Source: Wurfbainia villosa | Lineage: Eukaryota; Streptophyta; Magnoliopsida; Zingiberales; Zingiberaceae | NCBI GenBank assembly: GCA_025175895.1 | Contig: CM046005.1 | Span: 61,714,325 to 61,778,324 of the forward strand | Reading direction: 5' to 3' | Length of the DNA stretch: 64,000 bases | In this document: one piece after another, positions 1 to 11,366 of the stretch | How positions within the stretch are numbered: the stretch's first letter is position 1 | Layout: the number at the start of each line of letters is the position of its first letter | Notes under the pieces: model-generated | Told to the model about the DNA's origin: nothing | What the model saw: the letters and a program-made list of their open reading frames with translations, nothing else | Database searches by the model: none | Made by a program: the position numbers and the translations under genes

Positions 1-89
1 CGGGCCTTGTATTAACCCGAAATGTTGCCACGTACAGGGGAGATGCCGTCCGTTTGATTTTCGGCTCGGCATGCTCTCGGGGCGTGACA
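1..89 (-). repeat. Possible Ty3-type LTR edge
   Basis: The stretch is GC-rich and ends in a sequence that reads TGTCACGCCCCGAG on the minus strand. That start is common for LTRs of plant Ty3 (Tekay/Del-like) elements. Copia gag coding begins immediately after it, so 89/90 is probably a junction between two elements. Only the edge is in the window, so the family assignment is tentative. Confidence 0.35.
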
Positions 90-3000
90 CCATCATTATG
101 GAAAGGAGGGTCATTGGTGAAGAAATTGCAAGATTTATCTTGAGTTTGTGAAGAAGAATAAGGCATCGGATGCCCCATCTTCTTCAGATATCTTCGTTAT
201 TGATTGTCATTCTATTTCCTTAAACACTTGGGTATTGGATACTGGGTGTGTCTCACATATATCTAATGATATACATGGGCTAAGGAATAGAAGAAGACTC
301 ATCAAGGGAGAGTCAAATTTACGTGTTGGGAATGGAGCAAAGGTTGCTGCACTCGCCATCGGAACGTATTTGTTGAAACACCCTGCAGGACTTGTCTTAA
401 AACTGGACAATTGCTTTTATGTTCCTTCGTTGATAAAGAACATCATTTCTATTTCTTGTTTAAATAGAAATGGGTACCATTTGACTTTTAGTAACAATTG
501 TTGTTACATAACTTTGAATGGAGTTCTTTATGGGACTATAACTTTAAGCAATGATATTTATACGTTGGACGTATCCAGTGACATTTTCAATATCGAAGCG
601 AACAACAAGCGTGCTCGAAAGGATAATCAATTAGACTCCTACATGAGGCATTGTCGTCTCGGCCATGCAAGCAAGAAACGCATGTCCGAATTACATCGAT
701 GTGTAATTTTTGAATTGTTTGAATTGGATTCATACGATACATGCGAATCATGCTTAAAAGGCAAGATGACTAAGTTACCTTTTACAGGAAAAGGTGAACG
801 AGTGGGAGAGTTTCTAGGTCTAATACATATTGATGTATGTGGACCTATGTTAACTCAAGCTTTAGGAGGCTATAGTTACTTCATTACCTTCACCGATGAT
901 CACTCGCGGTTTGGGTATGTGTTCTTGATGAAACACAAGTCTGAAGCCTTTGAAAGGTTCAAAGAATTCAGAAATGAAGTAGAGAAACAACATGACAAGA
1001 GTATTAAAATACTTCGATCAGATCGAGGTGGTGAATACTTAAGTCAAGAGTTTCTAGATTATCTAAGAGACAATGGTATATTGTCTCAATGGACTCCGCC
1101 ATATACACCATAGCATAATGGTGTATCTGAGAGGCGTAACCGGACCTTGTTGGACATGGTCAGGTCAATGATGAATCATGCAAATCTTCCCAAGTCCTTT
1201 TGGGGCTATGCACTTCAGATAACTGTTTACTTGTTAAATAGAATGCCAACCAAGGTAGTCTCAACTACTCCATATGAGATATGGAATAGTAAGAAACCTT
1301 ATGTATCTTACTTGAAGATATGGGGTTGTCCTACTTATGTGAAGCGGACTGTATCAGACAAATTGGATGTTAAGTCTGATAAATGTCTATTTATTGGATA
1401 CCCTAAGGAAACAAGGGGTTACCAATTCTATCATCCTGTGGAACAAAAGGTGTTTGTTTCAAGGCATACTGTGTTTCTAGAGAAAGAGTTTCTCTTGCAA
1501 GAAAATAGTGGGAGTGTCGTCGAGCTTGAGGAGGCTCGAGAGACTCAAATAGACATTGATGAGATACCTGGTGAAGCACAACAGCCGATAACTCATAGTG
1601 ATGAGCAATCGGCTGGACCTATTGAAACACCACATCTTCGTAGATCTGGTAGAACAAGCAATATTCCTGAGAGATATGGATTTCTCGTAAGTGAATCGAA
1701 CGATGTGTTACTCATTGATGATGAGGAGCCTACCAGTTATGAAGAAGTTCTGACAAGTTTAGAAAGGGATAAGTGACTTGAAGTCATGAAGTCGAAAATG
1801 GATTCCATGTATGAAAACCAAGTTTGAAACTTGGCTGACCCACCTGAAAGCATAAAGCCTATAGGGTGTAAGTGGGTTTTCAAGAAGAAAACTGACATGG
1901 ATGGTAATGTGATTACCTATAAGGCTAGACTGGTGGCGAAAGGATATCGTCAAAAGCAAGGTGTTGATTATGACGAAACCTATTCGTCGGTTGCTATGCT
2001 TAAATCCATTCGGATGCTCCTGGCCTTAGCGGCTCATTATGATTATGAGATATGGCAGATGGATGTGAAAATAGCTTTCCTTAATGGAAACCTGCTCAAG
2101 GACGTGTATATGATACAACCTGAGGGTTTCACATCAGTTGATAAAACCAAGGTATGCAAATTACGACGGTCCATATATAGATTGAAGCAAGCATCCAGGA
2201 GCTGGAATATCCGTTTTGATGAGACAATCAAAAAGTTTGATTTCTCACAAAATTCAGACGAACCTTATGTGTACAAGAAGGTTAGTGGGAGTGCAGTCGT
2301 GTTCCTAGTATTGTATGTTGATGACATATTACTTATAAGAAACAATGTTTCTGTCTTACAGTCGGTTAAGATTTGGTTGTCTAAGACATTCTCCATGAAA
2401 GACCTGGGAGAAGCAACCTACATCCTCGGGATTAAAATCTATAGAGATAGATCGAAACGGTTGCTTGGTCTTTCGCAGTCTACATATATAGACCAAGTAC
2501 TAAAGAGGTTTAGCATGTCGAAATCCAAGAAAGGTTTCCTACCCATCAGGCATGGGATACACCTTTCGAAGTCTATGTGTCCGCGCACAGAAGACAAGAG
2601 GATTTGCATGAGTAAGATTCCCTATGCATCCGCAATAGGATCTATCATGTATGCTATGTTATGTATGAGGCCCGATGTATCGTATGCTCTGAGTGTCACG
2701 AGTAGATACCAGTCTGATCCAGGAATAGATCATTGGGCGATTGTTAAGACAATCCTTAAGTACTTGAGAAGAACTAAGGATGTGTTCCTAATATATAGAG
2801 AAGGGGACATGGTGATACGCGGGTATACGGATGCCAGCTTCCAGACAGACAAGGATGATTCCAGGTCTCAGTCTGGATATGTGTTCACCTTGAATGGGGG
2901 CACAGTGAGTTGGAAAAGTTCCAAACAAGACACTGTAGCGGATTATACCACTGAGATAGAATACATTGCAGCTTCGGAAGCAGCAAAGAAAGCAGTTTGG

Positions 3001-3300
3001 ATCAAGAAGTTCATTTATGAACTTGGTGTGGTTCCAGCCATTGTTGAAGCAATACCGGTCTACTGCGACAACAATGGAGCAATTGCACAGGCGAAAGAGC
3101 CAAGGTCTTATCAATGATCCAAACATGTGCTTTGCCGGTATCATCTGATCAGAGAGATCATTAGTAGGAAGGAAATACAAATCGAGAAAATCCCCACTGA
3201 AAAGAACTTAGCAGATCCTTTGACTAAGGCATTACCTCAAAGTAAGTTTGAGGGTCATGTTAGAGCCTATGGTATTGGATACCGTAGCGATTGGCATTAG
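90..3300 (+). pseudogene. Copia-1 gag-pol polyprotein, broken by nonsense codons
   Basis: One reading frame runs through a damaged zinc knuckle (GKEGHW, about 100-117), the protease motif LDTG (about 235), a GAG-pre-integrase HCRLGH, integrase, RT and RNase H. Integrase shows Asp at 832, Asp at 1021 and Glu at 1129, a DD35E spacing. The RT catalytic YVDD is at 2314-2325. RNase H shows GYTDASF and EYIAASEAAKKAVW. The frame is never shifted, but stops occur at 118 (TGA), 1111 (TAG in place of the Gln of PQHNG), 1774 (TGA), 1825 (TGA) and 3115 (TGA). The natural end is TAG at 3298. All catalytic residues I checked survive, so inactivation appears to be by point mutation. It cannot make a full polyprotein now. 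Confidence 0.88.
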
Positions 3301-3302
3301 GC

Positions 3303-3314
3303 CAAGTGGGAGTT
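3303..3314 (+). other. Polypurine tract of copia-1
   Basis: A purine-rich run (AAGTGGGAG) directly precedes the LTR start TGTTAG at 3315. This is the position of the plus-strand primer in LTR elements. Confidence 0.6.
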
Positions 3315-4506
3315 TGTTAGTAATATATGAGAGATGTCCTAAGGCAATCGCCTTATGTTTGAACCATTTATATGATAAATGAAGATTCACTATTTGAGTA
3401 TACATATTCTCATGTATTTGATTAGATCTTAAACTCATTTACTGAATGTCCACGATACGATTCACAGCATGAGAGAATTTGTGATTGGATCACAACTAGT
3501 GAGTATCTCTACATGTGTAATTGTGATGTATCGAAATTATCCCTAGTCGATGAATTGATGGATTTGGACACCATCAATTCTGTCGAGACTAACACGAGGT
3601 ATACTCCTTGGTGTATCAAAGCAGCTGATTCTCACTGGCTGGAGACATTGTGATGTTCGGAGTTAATCGTGGATACTAGTTATGGTAACTAGTTCATTGG
3701 AGTGACCAGCTGTAAGACTTCATATGGTTCTTTGCATATATGGATATGTCAATGAAGTTCTTACTGCAGCTTAAGTGCGATGTTCCTTTAACTTGCGGTA
3801 TTCAAGTCATCTTGGTCATGAAGACTTATGCTTTGACATCTTAAGCAAGAATCTCTGAGGAGATGTGGACCCGGGATGATTGGGCATAAGTCGAAGTGAT
3901 CGAAGGTGTTTGAATAGGCTATAAAGGATTCACCACTCCTTGAGAGGAGATGTATACCCATGGCCTCTCGTCGGATTGTTACTTAAGTCTTTGGCCAAAG
4001 CATTACATATTTAGAGTAAGGTACTCTTGGATACATGTGCAGTAACTAGAATCCGTAGGACGAGGAAATGATACTTGGGCTAGGTGTGACGTAGTCAACC
4101 TAGTGGGGACTGACACTATAGACCATGTCCTGAACCAAGTGGGTATAAGATGAGTGAAGGGAATGGGGCACGAATCATTATAGCTGCTGAAGGGTTTTAG
4201 AAATAGTTCTGGATCAACCGTTAATCTTTTTGGTTAATTAGGGATCATGATGTACTACTAGGTATCACTCATGATCGTTCTATAATTAATGGTTAATTAT
4301 AGACGACCAACATAAACCGAGACCTATTTGGTCACACGCACAACGAGCGTAATCCGAAGGATTTAAAACGAGCTTGAGAATGAGATTCTCAGACCGAGAG
4401 AAACTAGGTTTGGTTGGACCAAACAAGGAGCGAGCATGAAATCGTTTCAGTCGCAATGGAAGCGTGGATGGGCCGTGTCTTATGAAGACATGATGGATGA
4501 ACCAAA
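3315..4506 (+). repeat. Copia-1 3' LTR, first part
   Basis: The LTR begins TGTTAG after the PPT and runs to the insertion point of element A. The sequence from about 3590 on matches the reverse complement of 50530-51466, which confirms that this is a repeated LTR family. The LTR resumes at 11362-11367. Without element A the LTR would be about 2.2 kb. Confidence 0.8.
4502..4506. other. Target-site duplication CCAAA (left) of element A
   Basis: CCAAA stands directly before the TGTTGG start of element A and is repeated at 11362-11366 directly after its CCAACA end. The uninterrupted inverted LTR copy near 50530 carries this word only once, which is independent support for an insertion here. Confidence 0.92.
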
Positions 4507-6071
4507 TGTTGGAAATTTGACGCCGCTAGAGGGGGGGGGGGTGAATAGCGTTTACTCTTGCGTAGATGGAAAATGTTCACGTGCTTGTCTACAATTTTCG
4601 TTAGCGCAGCAGAAACAAAGATAATAAAGCAATAACGAAAACACAAACACACAAACGCAAGGATATAATGTGGTTCGGAACCGAACCGGTTCCTACTCCA
4701 CGGATCGAGCTCTAAAGAGCTCTAGCGATGCCAATGCAATCACTAACCACAAATACTCCTTCTCGACACAAGTCGGAGGTGGAGAAACCTCTTACAAACT
4801 ATTCTTACAACAATAAGAAATAGATACAAGCAATTACAACAATGAAATATAATGCAAGTAAAGAAAACTACTTTACAAGAGCACTTTGGTTGCTTGATCT
4901 TTGGTTGCCTTGGACTAGCCTTGAAGGACTGGAAGAGCACCAACAATTCCCCTTCAAATCGCCCAAGAAAACCCTTAAGAACTGATGATGAAATCCTCCA
5001 TGAGCTCCCCTTTTATCTTGCGTCGGGCTAGATTTTCGTCTATCAGTCGACTGCCATAAGTCCCCAGTCGACTGATGCCACTGTTGTCATGAGACAACGA
5101 CTCAATCCACGTCGGACAAGTTCCAACGGGACTCTTGGCAGTCGACTGCCAACATTGGCGATCATTGCCAGCCGCCGGCTTTCGACATTCGACCGGCAAT
5201 GACTATCGATTCCCGATCGTGCCGACACTCCGATCGCTTCCAATGAGGCGATCGCTGCGAGCATTTCACTCTAAACTGGTAGTCGAACTCAAGTCGACTC
5301 ATGGAAGTCGAACTGGCCATAATGCCAGTCGACTGCCAACCTCAAAAATGAGGTTTTAACTCAAGTATAGTGCCCCCATACTTGCTAGACCACCCTTAGC
5401 CTAGACCTAAGCCTTCTAGCCACCTCCATCAGCCTCACGCCTCTCGGATCCCTCCAAGTCATCCATGACTTGTTCATCCATCGCGCTAGCCTCTAGGTGC
5501 TTCCGTCGGCTATGTCATGCTAACGGTGTCTACACCGCCAAGACACATTGGACTTACGCCGCCAAGACTTTGCTTGGAGTTTACGCCGCCAACCATTGGA
5601 CTTATGCTGCCAAGACTCCCGCTTGGACTTTACGCAGCCAATATCAAACCCCTTGGACTTCTCATGCCAAGACTGAAGCTTTGACTTTCCCTTGCCAACC
5701 CATGTTGGACTTTTACATTGCCAAGACCCATGCTTGGACTTTTCCCTTGCCAACCCATGTTGGACTTCTCAAATGCCAAGACCATGCTTGGACTTTCCCT
5801 TGCCAACCCATGTTGGACTTTTACATTGCCAAGACCCATGCTTGGACTTTTACATTGCCAAATGTCCCACTTGGACTTTTCTTGCCAAGTACTCAAGACT
5901 TGGACTTTACCAAATGCCAAGTGTTCCACTTGGACTTTCCATGCCAAGTACACAAGACTTGGACTTTCCCATGACAATTACATTGTCATATGTTTTTGTC
6001 GAAACATCAAAACATCACTCGAGTCAAACTCGAGTCCTGGTCAATCGTGACTTGGGCCGATTGCACCAACA
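4507..6071 (-). repeat. Element A 3' LTR
   Basis: This LTR of about 1565 bp runs from TGTTGG to CCAACA and is nearly identical to 9766-11361 except for a block around 5139-5300. A TATA-like word (GATAAAAGG on the minus strand) lies near 5009-5017, and several CAGTCGACTG words lie just upstream of it in transcription sense (5044, 5065, 5139, 5326). Confidence 0.88.
5545..5970 (-). repeat. LTR minisatellite with TTGGACTTT...TTGCCAA units
   Basis: Units of roughly 25-27 bp repeat in this LTR, each containing TTGGACTTT and TTGCCAA, partly arranged as a 53-bp higher-order unit. The same array appears at 10835-11265 in the other LTR and in opposite orientation at 61650-61940. Long open frames that cross it encode repetitive peptides and are by-products of the repeat. 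Confidence 0.8.
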
Positions 6072-6085
6072 ATCTCCCCCTTTTT
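6072..6085 (-). other. Polypurine tract of element A
   Basis: Read on the minus strand this is AAAAAGGGGGAGAT immediately before the 3' LTR. It is the same PPT word used by elements B and C. Confidence 0.85.
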
Positions 6086-8022
6086 GATGTTTGACAAAAA
6101 CCAAACAAATCATTTGAGTTAGACCACTAACTCAAATCGCTTACCAATTATCCCAAATTGGTAAACACTCTCCAAATGTTCTCCCCCAAACATTCTCCCC
6201 CTTTTTGACTAACATCAAAAAGGTTTTCTCTCCAAGGAGGTCAATGTCTCATGTCTCATTGAGATCTGACAATCTCCCCCTTGATCCAAAAATAAATACC
6301 TAGGATGCCTACCCCTTTCCTAGTGATAATTCACATATCACTCAAGAGAGGCAATCCTATACTCTCTACCAATTTCCAAATTGGGTATCAAAAACCCATC
6401 AATTTTCCCAATTGATGATACTCTCCCAATAACTTCTCCTCTTCAAGGAGAAAAACACATCCATCATCCCAAGATGGATACCTCCCCCTAAAGGCTTGCT
6501 TCCCCTTGACCATTGCACCAACAATGTCCTTGGGAAGCCCCTAAGCCAATAGGAACTCTAAACCATCAAAATTAAGGTTCTAAGTTCAACATAGAACTTT
6601 CACTCACCCTAAATTTGATACTTTGACCTAACACAACTTCTAATCCATATCCAATGGACTTTCACCCTTTATAATGCTTCCTAAAGCATATCCTAGGGTT
6701 AGGAGTGATTAGGAACCTTTTCCATAGCTGAACACGGGCTAAACAAACCTTGTTAACTCAAAATCAGACTGGCGCAATGACTGAGAATCCGATCGCCACC
6801 CATATCGATCCGCCACTAAGGGTAGGTTGATCGATAAATGAAATTTCAATTTCATCTCGTAATCGAGATTTGGAAAAGCATAAGTAATTCTACGTAATTT
6901 GAAAAATCATAAAATTTGATACGTATATTACTTATAGTCATTACAATGGGTGAAAAATATTTGAAAATTATTTTACCCATAAAATAGTGAGTTTGATACA
7001 AAACTCAAAACCATTGAAATTTTCAATGTTTTGGCCCTATTTTGTATCAACTTCATCAATGGTGATTGCTATCAAAAGATAGACTTCACCAAGGTTTTCT
7101 AAATTGATTTTAAAATGATTTCAAAACCATGTTTTGGATCATGTTCCTTGGGCTCTATGCACATGACTTGTACACAAGCTTTCCTAATGATCCACATTTG
7201 AAATTAGATGAGTTTTAGTTCATCTAGATGCAAAAACTATGCACCTTGAACTTAACTCATATCCTAGCATCTCACATGTATCTAGGGTGTATAAATACAC
7301 ATACATGTCAATTGGATGTGAGATGTGGGTTTTGGTTCATTTAAAACTAGGGTTTCATGCATCTTCTAAGGCAACCCTACTTGATTCCCTTATGAATGGG
7401 ACTCCAAGTCATGCCATAGTCCTTAAATCAATTTCAATCGAAATTTTTCTTAAATACATGAATGATTATGGCATTAATGATAATATAAATAAGCATATGC
7501 TCATAATCATGATGTCATGACATAAGATGAAATCTAAAAACACATGACATTTAAAACCTTAATCCTAAAACATAAAATGATTAAAAGTAAGCATGATGTC
7601 ATGGCATGTTATATGACAAACAAAGCATGACATATAAAATATATAGGTATAGTAATACCTAAATTTTAATATTAATTGCCATTTGATATAATTAGATATA
7701 TTTTGCCATATTATCATTAATCTCCCTAGTGTGCCAATAATCCAAAATGACACATTAACCTCTAAATCTAAATTGTGCCAATTTAATTGATTCTTCTTAA
7801 TTTCAAAAAGTGCATTGGCACATCCTAAAATCTTTTAGGATATTGATTCAAATCTATTTCCAAGGTAACCATAACCTTGAAAATATCCTAAAGTGTCACC
7901 TTTACCATGGTTGAGTTAACTACCCATCCAATCAAGGTTGGCACAAAAACCCATCTAGCGTGAATCAATCACGCCTTAGGAACCCAAAACCGATTTGAGC
8001 TCCTAGGTTAATTAGGTATTCC
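6086..8022 (-). other. Non-coding 3' internal region of element A
   Basis: About 1.9 kb lie between the end of gag and the PPT, where an autonomous copia element would carry pol. I see no protease, integrase or RT motif in any frame. The part nearest the LTR holds further CTCCCCC blocks (6071-6260), which are PPT-like on the minus strand. From about 6880 to 7900 the sequence is AT-rich. Confidence 0.7.
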
Positions 8023-9699
8023 TTAGGATAACCTCCTAGATACCTTCCTAATGACCCTCCTAGGCTTGTTAGCCTTGGTCATTTGGGTCTTACCTAGGTT
8101 GACTCTAGGGGTAACTCCCCTTGCAACCTTCTTAGTGGCCACCCTAGGTTTCCTAGAAACCCTAGCCACTAGGCACAACCTTTGGTCAACCTTAGGGATG
8201 ACTTCCCTATTGACCTTGGTCTTCCTAGACCTAGTTTGTGTTCCATAGTCAAATGGGACACTATGATAAGCCACTTTAGGCTTAGGTTTGTGACCCAAAT
8301 CTTGCTTGCCCTTTGTTGACTTTTGACTCTTAGGTCCTAGGTGTTGACTTTGACTTTTGGACCCTTGATTCTGACCACTAGACCCTTTAAATTGATTTTG
8401 TATCTTATTTAGGGTCTTTTCAAGTTTTTCAAGCCTTGACCTCAAGACTTGATTCTCTAATTCTAATTGCCCAATTGATTTTTGGTTAAATTCTTGGGCA
8501 TGGGACTTTCTAGGCATGTGCCTAGTCCATTTAGGGTTTAGACCTAGGTGCTCTTGCACCTTTCTAATTGTCTCCCTAGGTAAAATTGATCTTGAGTTAT
8601 TTGACCTAGGTTTGTCCTTAAGTAAATTGTTTTTAGGGACATTAGTCCCAAATTTCTCCCTACTCCTAAGGTAAACATTTTTAGCACCTAAGCAAAATTC
8701 CTTACTTCTAGCATGCTCTTTATGAATTGCAAGGGAATTAAAATTCCTAGCATGCTTTTGACTATTAAATCTAGAAGGTGCATTATTGAAATATACCTTA
8801 GGGTTTGCCTTAGAGGCTCCCCCTACATGTATAGCTCCTTCTTGGGTCTTTTTGCTCCCCCTAGGACATTGACTCTGGTAATGGCCCTTTGAGTTGCACT
8901 TGAAGCATATGATATGCTCCTTGCTCTTTTGACTTGGGGCATCGGCATCCTTGACTTTTGGTGCTGGTGGAGCTTTCCTAACCTTCTTTAGGCACTTGCT
9001 CTTGTAGTGCCCGACTTCTCTAAACTCAAAACATATGATATGATTTTTATTACAAATCGATATGTTTGAGTTACCTATGGTGGATGTGGTGATTGGAGTG
9101 GATTATTCATTCCTCCCGGAGGTTGAGACTTCTTCTTGAATTTGTTCCGGCTCCGGTGTGGAAGTTCTCTCCTCCCCCTCAATCCTTGAGGTGGATGCTT
9201 CTTCCACCTCTTCCACCTCTTCTTTCTCTGATTCGGAAGTCGACTCCCTATCAACTTCCGACTCCTCAAGCTCTTTAGATGGGGATGTGCTTGCTTGAGC
9301 TTGAGAGGGTGAGCACTCTTCTTCTTCTTCTTCTTCTTGGATTGATGATGGATTTTCATGAAGCTTGGCCAAATCGCTCCATAGCTCCTTGGCATCCACA
9401 TAGTCACCTAGGCTACACAAGAGGTCATTAGGAATTAAATCAAAAATGAATTTGATTACCTTCTTGTTTTTCTCGAAGGCTTGGAGTTGATCTTCACTCC
9501 ACTTCTTCTTCTTGAGGAACCCTCCCTTTGGTCCTATTGGATAGCTAAAACCCTCCATCAAGATAGACCATTCTTCGAAGTCCCTCATCATTAGAAAGTC
9601 TTCAATTCTTGACTTCCATTGCTTAAACCCTTCTTGTCCATAGAAGGTATAGGGGATAGCTGTGTTGATATCCCATCCCAAATGTCCTTGGATTTCCAT
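8023..9699 (-). pseudogene. Element A Gag, one internal stop
   Basis: The frame starts at ATG 9699 (MEIQGHLGWDINT) and is open to 9103, where a TAA follows SGRNE. The same frame then continues without another stop to 8023, giving about 558 codons in all. The N-terminal part is a copia-type Gag (FKQWKSRIEDF, KELWSDLAKLHENPSS), followed by an acidic Glu/Ser-rich linker. A first zinc knuckle is damaged (CFEFREVGHYKSKC lacks its second Cys). A second, CFKCNSKGHYQSQC, is intact near 8900. A coiled coil (QLELENQVLRSRLEKLEKTL) and a strongly basic tail follow. A Gag of this type would assemble particles and bind RNA. The plus-strand relative at 63101-64000 shares the architecture. Confidence 0.85.
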
Positions 9700-9751
9700 C
9701 TTTTCCTCTAGCGTCTTGACTCTGGGTTGTTAATCCGTAGAAGAGCCTCGG

Positions 9752-9763
9752 GCTCTGATACCA
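9752..9763 (-). other. Primer binding site of element A
   Basis: The minus strand reads TGGTATCAGAGC two bases inside the 5' LTR, complementary to the 3' end of initiator tRNA-Met. This sets the element on the minus strand. Confidence 0.9.
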
Positions 9764-9765
9764 CT

Positions 9766-11361
9766 TGTTGGAAATTTGACGCCGCTAGAGGGGGGGGGGC
9801 GAATAGCGTTTACTCTTGCGTAGATGGAAAATGTTCGCGTGCTTGTCTACAATTTTCGTTAGCGCAGCAGAAACAAAGATAATAAAGCAATAACGAAAAC
9901 ACAAACACACAAACGCAAGGATATAACGTGGTTAGGAATCGAACCGGTTCCTACTCCACGGATCGAGCTCTAAAGAGCTCTAGCGATGCCAATGCAATCA
10001 CTAACCACAAATACTCCTTCTCGACACAAGTCGGAGGTGGAGAAACCTCTTACAAACTATTCTTACAACAATAAGAAATAGATACAAGCAATTACAACAA
10101 TGAAATATAATGCAAGTAAAGAAAACTACTTTACAAGAGCACTTTGGTTGCTTGATCTTTGGTTGCCTTGGACTAGCCTTGAAGGACTGGAAGAGCACCA
10201 ACAATTCCCCTTCAAATCACCCAAGAAAACCCTTAAGAATTGATGATGAAATCTTCCAGGAGCTCCCCTTTTTATCTTGCGTCGGGCTGGATTTCCGCCT
10301 ATCAGTCGACTTCCATAAGTCCCCAGTCGACTGATGCCACTGTTGTCGTGAGACAACGGCTCAATCCACGTCGGACAAGTTCCAACGGAACTCTTGGCGA
10401 TCGCGCCAACATTGGCGATCGACGCGTCGCCGTAGCCGTGGCGCGGCTACGGAGCGTTCGCGTGATCAACATTGGGTGATCGACTGATCGGCTGACCCTT
10501 GGCCGATCGGCTTGCCGTCGGCCGATCAGCTCGAGTACGACTGCCAGAGCATTTCCAGCTCTAAACTGACAGTCAAACTCAAGTCGACTCATGGCAGTCG
10601 AACCGGTCATAATGCCAGTCGACTGCCAACCTCAAAAATGAGGTTTTAACACAAGTATGGTGCCCCCATACTTGCTAGACCACCCTTAGCCTAGACCTAA
10701 GCCTTCTAGCCACCTCCATCAGCCTCACGCCTCTCGGATCCCTCCAAGTCATCCATGACTTGTTCATCCATCATGCTAGCCTCTAGGTGCTTCCGTCAGC
10801 TATGTCATGCTAACGGTGTCTACACCGCCAAGGCACATTGGACTTACGCCGCCAAGACTCCGCTTGGACTTTACGCCGCCAACCATTGGACTTATGCTGC
10901 CAAGACTCCCGCTTGGACTTTACGCAGCCAATATCAAACCCCTTGGACTTCTCATTCCAAGACTCAAGCTTGGACTTTCCCTTGCCAACCCATGTTGGAC
11001 TTTTACATTGCCAAGACCCATGCTTGAACTTTTCCCTTGCCAACCCATGTTGGACTTCTCAAATGCCAAGACCATGCTTGGAATTTCCCTTGCCAACCCA
11101 TGTTGGACTTTTACATTGCCAAGACCCATGCTTGGACTTTTACATTGCCAAGTGTCCCACTTGGACTTTTCATGCCAAGTACTCAAGACTTGGACTTTAC
11201 CAAATGCCAAGTGTTCCACTTGGACTTTCCATGCCAAGTACACAAGACTTGGACTTTCCCATGACAATTACATTGTCATATGTTTTTGTTGAAATATCAA
11301 AACATCACTCGAGTCAAACTCGAGTCCTGGTCAATCGTGACCTGGGCCGATTGCACCAACA
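9766..11361 (-). repeat. Element A 5' LTR
   Basis: This LTR of about 1596 bp runs from TGTTGG to CCAACA. It matches 4507-6071 closely outside the block 10395-10560, where the two copies can hardly be aligned. It contains the same minisatellite (10835-11265). Confidence 0.88.
10835..11265 (-). repeat. LTR minisatellite, second copy
   Basis: It has the same TTGGACTTT/TTGCCAA units as 5545-5970, with the same order and number of units as far as I can see. This fits recent descent from one LTR. Confidence 0.78.
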
Positions 11362-11366
11362 CCAAA
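11362..11366. other. Target-site duplication CCAAA (right) of element A
   Basis: It is the partner of 4502-4506. The copia-1 LTR resumes here. Confidence 0.92.

Larger units (their letters stand above)
4507..11361 (-). mobile_element. Element A: gag-only (TR-GAG-like) LTR element
   Basis: The element runs TG...CA with CCAAA duplicated on both sides. It has two LTRs (4507-6071 and 9766-11361), a PBS and a PPT, all in minus orientation. Its internal region is only about 3.7 kb and contains a Gag frame but no protease, integrase, RT or RNase H. It is therefore a non-autonomous element of the kind described as TR-GAG. Its Gag resembles the copia Gag of elements B and T in layout, so a copia partner is the likely enzyme source. 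Confidence 0.88.

Noticed and set aside
5465..6087. Several overlapping long open frames in both directions with repeated Trp/Cys/Pro peptides
   Set aside because: They arise from the TTGGACTTT/TTGCCAA minisatellite of the LTR, occur in several frames at once, and recur at 10755-11428 and 61395-61957 with the repeat.
6086..8022. AT-rich region searched for a host gene or pol of element A
   Set aside because: No exon-like coding stretch or domain motif was found in any frame; the frames at 7239-7520 and 7565-7753 are short and featureless.
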